A stretch of DNA of 16,437 bases from CAYNGH01 sp964396845 (GTDB lineage Bacteria > Vulcanimicrobiota > JAJTBE01 > CAYNGH01): NCBI GenBank assembly GCA_964396845.1, contig CAYNGH010000069.1:1-16437 (forward strand), in the 5' to 3' direction. The notes under the pieces were generated by a model, which worked only from the letters and a program-made list of their open reading frames with translations, was not told where the DNA came from and made no database searches. The position numbers and the translations under genes are program-made. Of this stretch, positions 13,245 through 16,437 are shown piece after piece. Within the stretch, counting starts at the first letter, position 1. Each line of letters opens with the position of its first letter.

Positions 13245-14057
13245 ATGACACAGAACAATCATAACAGAGCCACAGGGGCCGGAGTTGACCAGTTCCAGAG
13301 GTTGCTGGATATAATGGCCCGCCTCCGGGGAGATGAAGGCTGTCCCTGGGACATGGAGCAGGATCACCGAAGCCTTCAGCCATATCTGATTGAAGAAGCT
13401 TTCGAGGTCATCGAAACCATCGAGGAGGGAAATCCCCAGAGGCTTTGCGAAGAGCTGGGGGACCTGCTCCTCCAGATTGTGTTTCATTCCCGCATTGCCC
13501 AGGAAAAGGGAGATTTCGACATAGAAGATGTCTGTCGTGCTATCAGCAACAAGCTGATTCGTCGTCATCCCCACATATTCGGCAATGTGACGGTATCGGA
13601 TTCCAGAGAAGTCCTGAAAAACTGGGAAGAGATAAAAATGCAGGAAAAAGCCGGAAAACCCCGTCGCTCCCTGCTGGAAGGAATCCCCAAATCCATGCCT
13701 GCTCTTCTTTATGCACGCAGGCTTCAGGAAAGAGCCGCCCAGGTAGGCTTTGACTGGCCTGATGTGGATGGAGTCCTGGACAAGGTGGCCGAAGAAATAG
13801 AAGAACTGAGAGAAGCATTAAATGAAGGGGACAAAGAACATGCTTCCAGAGAGATGGGGGACCTGCTCTTTGCCCTGGTTAATATCAGCCGCTGGATTAA
13901 TGCCAACCCCGAGGAAGCCCTGCGCAATACCGCCGGCAAATTCATCCGCCGGTTCGGACACATCGAAGACGAAGCCCGGAACCGCCAACAGAAGCTTTCC
14001 GAGATGAGCCTTGACCAGATGGAAGAGATTTGGCAGGATTCTAAAACGAAAGAATAA
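13245..14057 (+). CDS. mazG: Nucleoside triphosphate pyrophosphohydrolase MazG
   Basis: This 270-residue protein hydrolyses (d)NTPs to the monophosphate and pyrophosphate, cleaning nucleotide pools. It has two tandem all-alpha MazG domains. The first shows RLRGDEGCPWDMEQ, then EEAFE and EELGD as the paired ExxxE/D metal sites. The second shows EEIEE followed by REMGDLLFALVNISR. The family landmark GxPRxSLLEGIPKSMPALLYA lies between them. The length agrees with the approximately 263 residues of the E. coli protein. ATG 13245 is preferred to the TTG at 13209, which lies inside a terminator hairpin, and homologues begin close to VDQFQRLLDIM. AAAAGG 8 nt upstream is a modest ribosome site. Confidence 0.95.
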   Translation: MTQNNHNRATGAGVDQFQRLLDIMARLRGDEGCPWDMEQDHRSLQPYLIEEAFEVIETIEEGNPQRLCEELGDLLLQIVFHSRIAQEKGDFDIEDVCRAISNKLIRRHPHIFGNVTVSDSREVLKNWEEIKMQEKAGKPRRSLLEGIPKSMPALLYARRLQERAAQVGFDWPDVDGVLDKVAEEIEELREALNEGDKEHASREMGDLLFALVNISRWINANPEEALRNTAGKFIRRFGHIEDEARNRQQKLSEMSLDQMEEIWQDSKTKE

Positions 14058-14147
14058 AGCCTGTCTGGATATTCGACAGAACTCCCCGGCAAAGGTGTTT
14101 CTGGCATCAAATCCCCAACCCTGACTGCTGAGGTATTGATGGAGCAA

Positions 14148-14165
14148 GGATTAAGATCTTAACCC
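14148..14165. repeat. 18-bp imperfect palindrome GGATTAAGATCTTAACCC
   Basis: The inner 12 bases TTAAGATCTTAA (14151-14162) are a perfect palindrome, and one mismatch later GG pairs with CC. It lies 91 nt after the mazG stop and could be an operator. It lacks a loop and a T-run, so it is not a terminator. Confidence 0.4.
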
Positions 14166-14294
14166 AACTCGGATGAACTTTTGTTATACGATTGCCATAA
14201 TTTAAAAAAAATGATGTTGCAGACAAGTTTTTTAGGCAATTTATTTGTCCATGAAGCCAATATATTCTGTCCTTTAAAATAACTGCTGGATATA

Positions 14295-14321
14295 ATTGTT
14301 CATTATTTAAATATTAACAAT
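14295..14321. repeat. 27-bp dyad with ATTGTT / AACAAT arms
   Basis: ATTGTT (14295-14300) and AACAAT (14316-14321) are perfect inverted arms around an A/T core; 10 of 13 pairs match. The left arm overlaps a TATAAT at 14291-14296, as an operator would. The very AT-rich context makes chance symmetry possible. Confidence 0.3.
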
Positions 14322-14490
14322 ATACATAGCCCTGTATAATAGTATTTAAATTAATTCTTGTTGATAACCTGATTTAATTTTGATTTAACATGATAACTTG
14401 AATATCTATAGAGGACAGGGAACATCCTTAATATTGGCGAAGTTTGATTACGGCCAACCTGGCAGGCGAATATATCACAGGAGGAATGGG

Positions 14491-16134
14491 ATGGCAGAGT
14501 CCCCCGGCGAGGTTTACAGGTTACTTCACATTGATGATTCTGAAGATTTTTTAGAACAGTTTTGCAGTGTTTTTGGAAACTGGTTTGATATTACAGGACG
14601 TGGGTCTGCCAAAGAAGCGATAGATATCCTGCGGGAAAAAAACTTCGACTGCGCCATTGTTGATTATGAAATGCCCGGCACCAACGGTCTTGAGCTTCTG
14701 GAAATCATTCGAAGGCAGTTTCCCGCAGTGCCGGTGATTCTATACACCGGCCAGGGTAACGAACTGGTTGCCCGGCAGGCTTTCAAGGCAGGAGCCAGCG
14801 ATTATTTTGTCAAGGACATAAAAATAATCGAACAGCGGGAAAAGCTGATAAATTCTGTCAGGAACGCCATTGAAAAACAGCAGATGGAAAGACTGCTTCA
14901 CCAGGAAAGAAGCCTGCTGGATAATATTATCGAATTAAACCCCTACTCCATTCAGATTTTCAGCAACCATGGAAAACTTGTCCAGCAGAACCGGGCAGCA
15001 GCAAGGATATTTGGAACCGGTCATCCTCCTAAAATTGATCTGAAGAGGATTGTATCCCTTCTTTGCAAATCAGAATTCAAATCATTCTACGAGTCGATAA
15101 AAAATGGCATCTCACTAAGAATTCCTCCGGCCTGGATTAATATGCGGGATTTGGATTCTGATGCTCCCGAGGGCACAGTCTGCTTGGGAGCAGTTTCATT
15201 TTCTCTTACAAGTCCCCAGGGTGAAATACTCAATCATGTCATGATGTATGAAGATATCACTGACCAGGCCAGGGCCAGGGAGGAACTTCAAAATACTTTG
15301 GAGAAGCTGGAGATCCGGGTGGAAGAGAGGACTGCTCAGCTGGCGAAGGTCGTAAAGAACCTGGAAAAGGAAAACGACCAGAGAAAAAAGCTTCACGAAG
15401 AACTCACCGACACAGTAAAAAGACTGAAGAAAGAGATAGACGAACGGAGCATACTGGAGAATAAACTCAACCATAAAAACAAGGAGCTGGAAGAGTTTGC
15501 CTTCAGAATCAGCCACGATCTGCGAAACAGCATCCTCATACTTAAACGGCTCTCGGAAGATTCCATCCGGGATCCGGACCAGCGGGGACAAAATTTCAAT
15601 CTGTTTCTTGACACATCAAACCAATTGATAAAATACACCGAAGATCTTCTGGACCTGGCAAGGGCAGGCAAGATTATTCGGGAAAAATCCACCATCAATC
15701 TTTATGATTTGGCTATGAAAGTCTTTCTACTGTCGCGTCCAAAGGGAATCAGAGCACGGCTTGAGTTTGAAGACCGGGAAGCAGTGATATTCGGAGAACC
15801 CTGGGGACTGGAAAATGCCATAACCAATCTGATTATGAATTCTATCATCTATCGGGATCCCCACAAGGAAGAGCTGATAATCAGAATTACCTACCGGAAA
15901 CACAAGGGAAAAACCATAGCCTGTTTCTCGGACAATGGAATCGGGGTAGATGGAGATTTTCTCGAAAACATCTTCATAGCAGGGTTTAAAGCCCACAAGG
16001 GCAGAGGCTCGGGCTTCGGCCTGACCATCACAAAGAAAATCATCGAGGCCCATGGCGGGAGTATCACTGCTCACAGTGCCGGTCCCGGCTCCGGCACAGA
16101 AATCACCATCACTCTGCCGGCAGAACCCTGCTGA
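14491..16134 (+). CDS. Hybrid signalling protein: receiver - PAS - coiled coil - histidine kinase
   Basis: This 547-residue protein is soluble, with no membrane segment. Residues 9-128 are a receiver domain with acidic pair D15/D16, phospho-acceptor D58 in IVDYEMPG, T86 and K108 in YFVKD. Residues 138-258 are PAS-like (LLDNIIELNPYSIQIF, then ending MMYEDITD). Residues 262-335 are a charged coiled coil. The H-box is SHDLRNSI with H342. The ATPase domain shows the N-box NAITNLIMN, DNGIGVD, and GSGFGLTITKKIIEAHGG. The receiver at the N-terminus means an upstream kinase probably phosphorylates it and so tunes its own kinase output. No cognate regulator is adjacent. ATG 14491 is chosen over a TTG 31 codons upstream because AGGAGG lies at 14479-14484. 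The signal sensed is unknown. Confidence 0.88.
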   Translation: MAESPGEVYRLLHIDDSEDFLEQFCSVFGNWFDITGRGSAKEAIDILREKNFDCAIVDYEMPGTNGLELLEIIRRQFPAVPVILYTGQGNELVARQAFKAGASDYFVKDIKIIEQREKLINSVRNAIEKQQMERLLHQERSLLDNIIELNPYSIQIFSNHGKLVQQNRAAARIFGTGHPPKIDLKRIVSLLCKSEFKSFYESIKNGISLRIPPAWINMRDLDSDAPEGTVCLGAVSFSLTSPQGEILNHVMMYEDITDQARAREELQNTLEKLEIRVEERTAQLAKVVKNLEKENDQRKKLHEELTDTVKRLKKEIDERSILENKLNHKNKELEEFAFRISHDLRNSILILKRLSEDSIRDPDQRGQNFNLFLDTSNQLIKYTEDLLDLARAGKIIREKSTINLYDLAMKVFLLSRPKGIRARLEFEDREAVIFGEPWGLENAITNLIMNSIIYRDPHKEELIIRITYRKHKGKTIACFSDNGIGVDGDFLENIFIAGFKAHKGRGSGFGLTITKKIIEAHGGSITAHSAGPGSGTEITITLPAEPC

Positions 16135-16170
16135 AAACATCACCTGGGAACCAGAACTCCGCAGAATAAT

Positions 16171-16437
16171 TCATGATATTTTTCCCAGCCGGGATGATAG
16201 AATATCCCCGGCCCTTTGAAGCCTGTCGCCACCTTCCAGGGAATCCAGAATCTCCAGAAACTGCCATGTCATGGCCGGACGATCCCCGACGCCTTGCAAA
16301 AAGCTGTGGATAAGCTGGTAGGCGCGTATGGCCTTATCCACATCATCGGTTTTCCTTGTCAGCTCTATAAGGCAATCCATGGCAGAAGATCGGCTCTCTC
16401 CCTGCCGGAGGGTTTCATCAATCAGCTGGAAATGGAG
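16171..16437 (-). CDS. 3' end of an unidentified gene running off the right edge
   Basis: The frame is open from the window edge to a TGA at 16171-16173, giving the C-terminal 88 residues. An internal ATG at 16380 exists, but the frame continues upstream without a stop and no ribosome site precedes the ATG, so the gene starts beyond the window. The peptide is helical (AIRAYQLIHSFLQ, FLEILDSLE, RAGDILSSRL) and could be the end of a TPR-like helical-repeat protein; I do not recognise it. It converges on the hybrid kinase, with 36 nt between stops. Confidence 0.55.
   Translation of the reverse strand, partial: LHFQLIDETLRQGESRSSAMDCLIELTRKTDDVDKAIRAYQLIHSFLQGVGDRPAMTWQFLEILDSLEGGDRLQRAGDILSSRLGKIS

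Larger units (their letters stand above)
14058..14490. other. 433-nt AT-rich intergenic region upstream of the hybrid sensor kinase
   Basis: No gene is supported here. Up to about 14140 the base composition is ordinary, with a weak CTGTC/GACAG stem just after mazG. From about 14170 to 14400 it becomes very AT-rich, with TATAAT boxes at 14291-14296 and 14335-14340 and TTGATA at 14361-14366, none with an ideal partner. Two dyads are listed separately. The promoter of the sensor kinase must be within this stretch. The AT-rich composition would suit a regulated promoter or nucleoid-protein binding. Confidence 0.5.

Noticed and set aside
14398..14490. TTG start giving the hybrid kinase 31 extra residues
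   Set aside because: There is no ribosome site before the TTG, while AGGAGG lies six bases before the ATG at 14491 where the receiver domain begins.
16144..16188. Inverted repeat CTGGGAA / TTCCCAG after the hybrid kinase
   Set aside because: The 7-bp stem has a 31-nt loop and the right arm lies inside the convergent coding region; no T-run follows, so it is not a credible terminator.

Overview
The window looks like chromosomal DNA of an anaerobic, probably diderm, uncultivated-type bacterium. This rests on a Cys-rich iron-sulfur module fused to a CoA-ligase subunit, a bacterial-microcompartment (BMC) aldehyde module, a lipoprotein with a lipobox, and housekeeping genes (era, mazG). Strong GGAGG-type ribosome binding sites precede many genes. 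I cannot name the phylum from sequence alone. There is no tRNA, rRNA, CRISPR array, transposase or integrase in the window.

Region A (1-3341, minus strand) is an operon read right to left. It encodes an ATP-grasp acyl-CoA synthetase beta subunit with a C-terminal ferredoxin-like domain, then a SucD-like alpha subunit, then a short citrate-synthase-fold protein with all three catalytic residues (citryl-CoA lyase-like), then the first 13 codons of another gene cut by the left edge. Gaps are 1, 15 and 14 nt. The gene order and sizes match a two-step citrate-cleaving (citryl-CoA synthetase plus citryl-CoA lyase) module, but the substrate is inferred.

Region B (3342-6797) is accessory. It holds a lipoprotein carrying two gapless 89-residue copies of a Cys/His-rich, pseudopilin-like unit. 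Next is a glycine-zipper protein with a permuted papain-like (YiiX-type) domain, which has its own promoter. Convergent to it is an unrecognised 237-residue gene; the two share a bidirectional terminator.

Region C (6753-12403, minus strand) reads era, then pduL (phosphotransacylase), a hexameric BMC shell protein, a flavoprotein-like protein with an EutQ-N-like tail, a CoA-acylating aldehyde dehydrogenase, and an acyl-CoA dehydrogenase, ending at an intrinsic terminator. Three of these proteins start with similar amphipathic helices typical of encapsulation peptides. Together they would oxidise an aldehyde to acyl-CoA and then acyl-phosphate inside a shell. No signature aldehyde-producing enzyme and no pentameric or trimeric shell gene is present, so this is a partial or satellite BMC locus.

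Region D (12404-16437) holds an unrecognised coiled, acid-tailed protein, MazG, a 433-nt AT-rich intergenic stretch with dyads, a REC-PAS-coiled-coil-histidine-kinase hybrid, and the 3' end of an unidentified minus-strand gene running off the right edge.

The best candidates for something new are the iron-sulfur fused CoA-ligase operon, the compact BMC locus with its flavoprotein/EutQ-like fusion and linked acyl-CoA dehydrogenase, the duplicated Cys/His lipoprotein, and the glycine-zipper papain-like protein with its unknown convergent neighbour.
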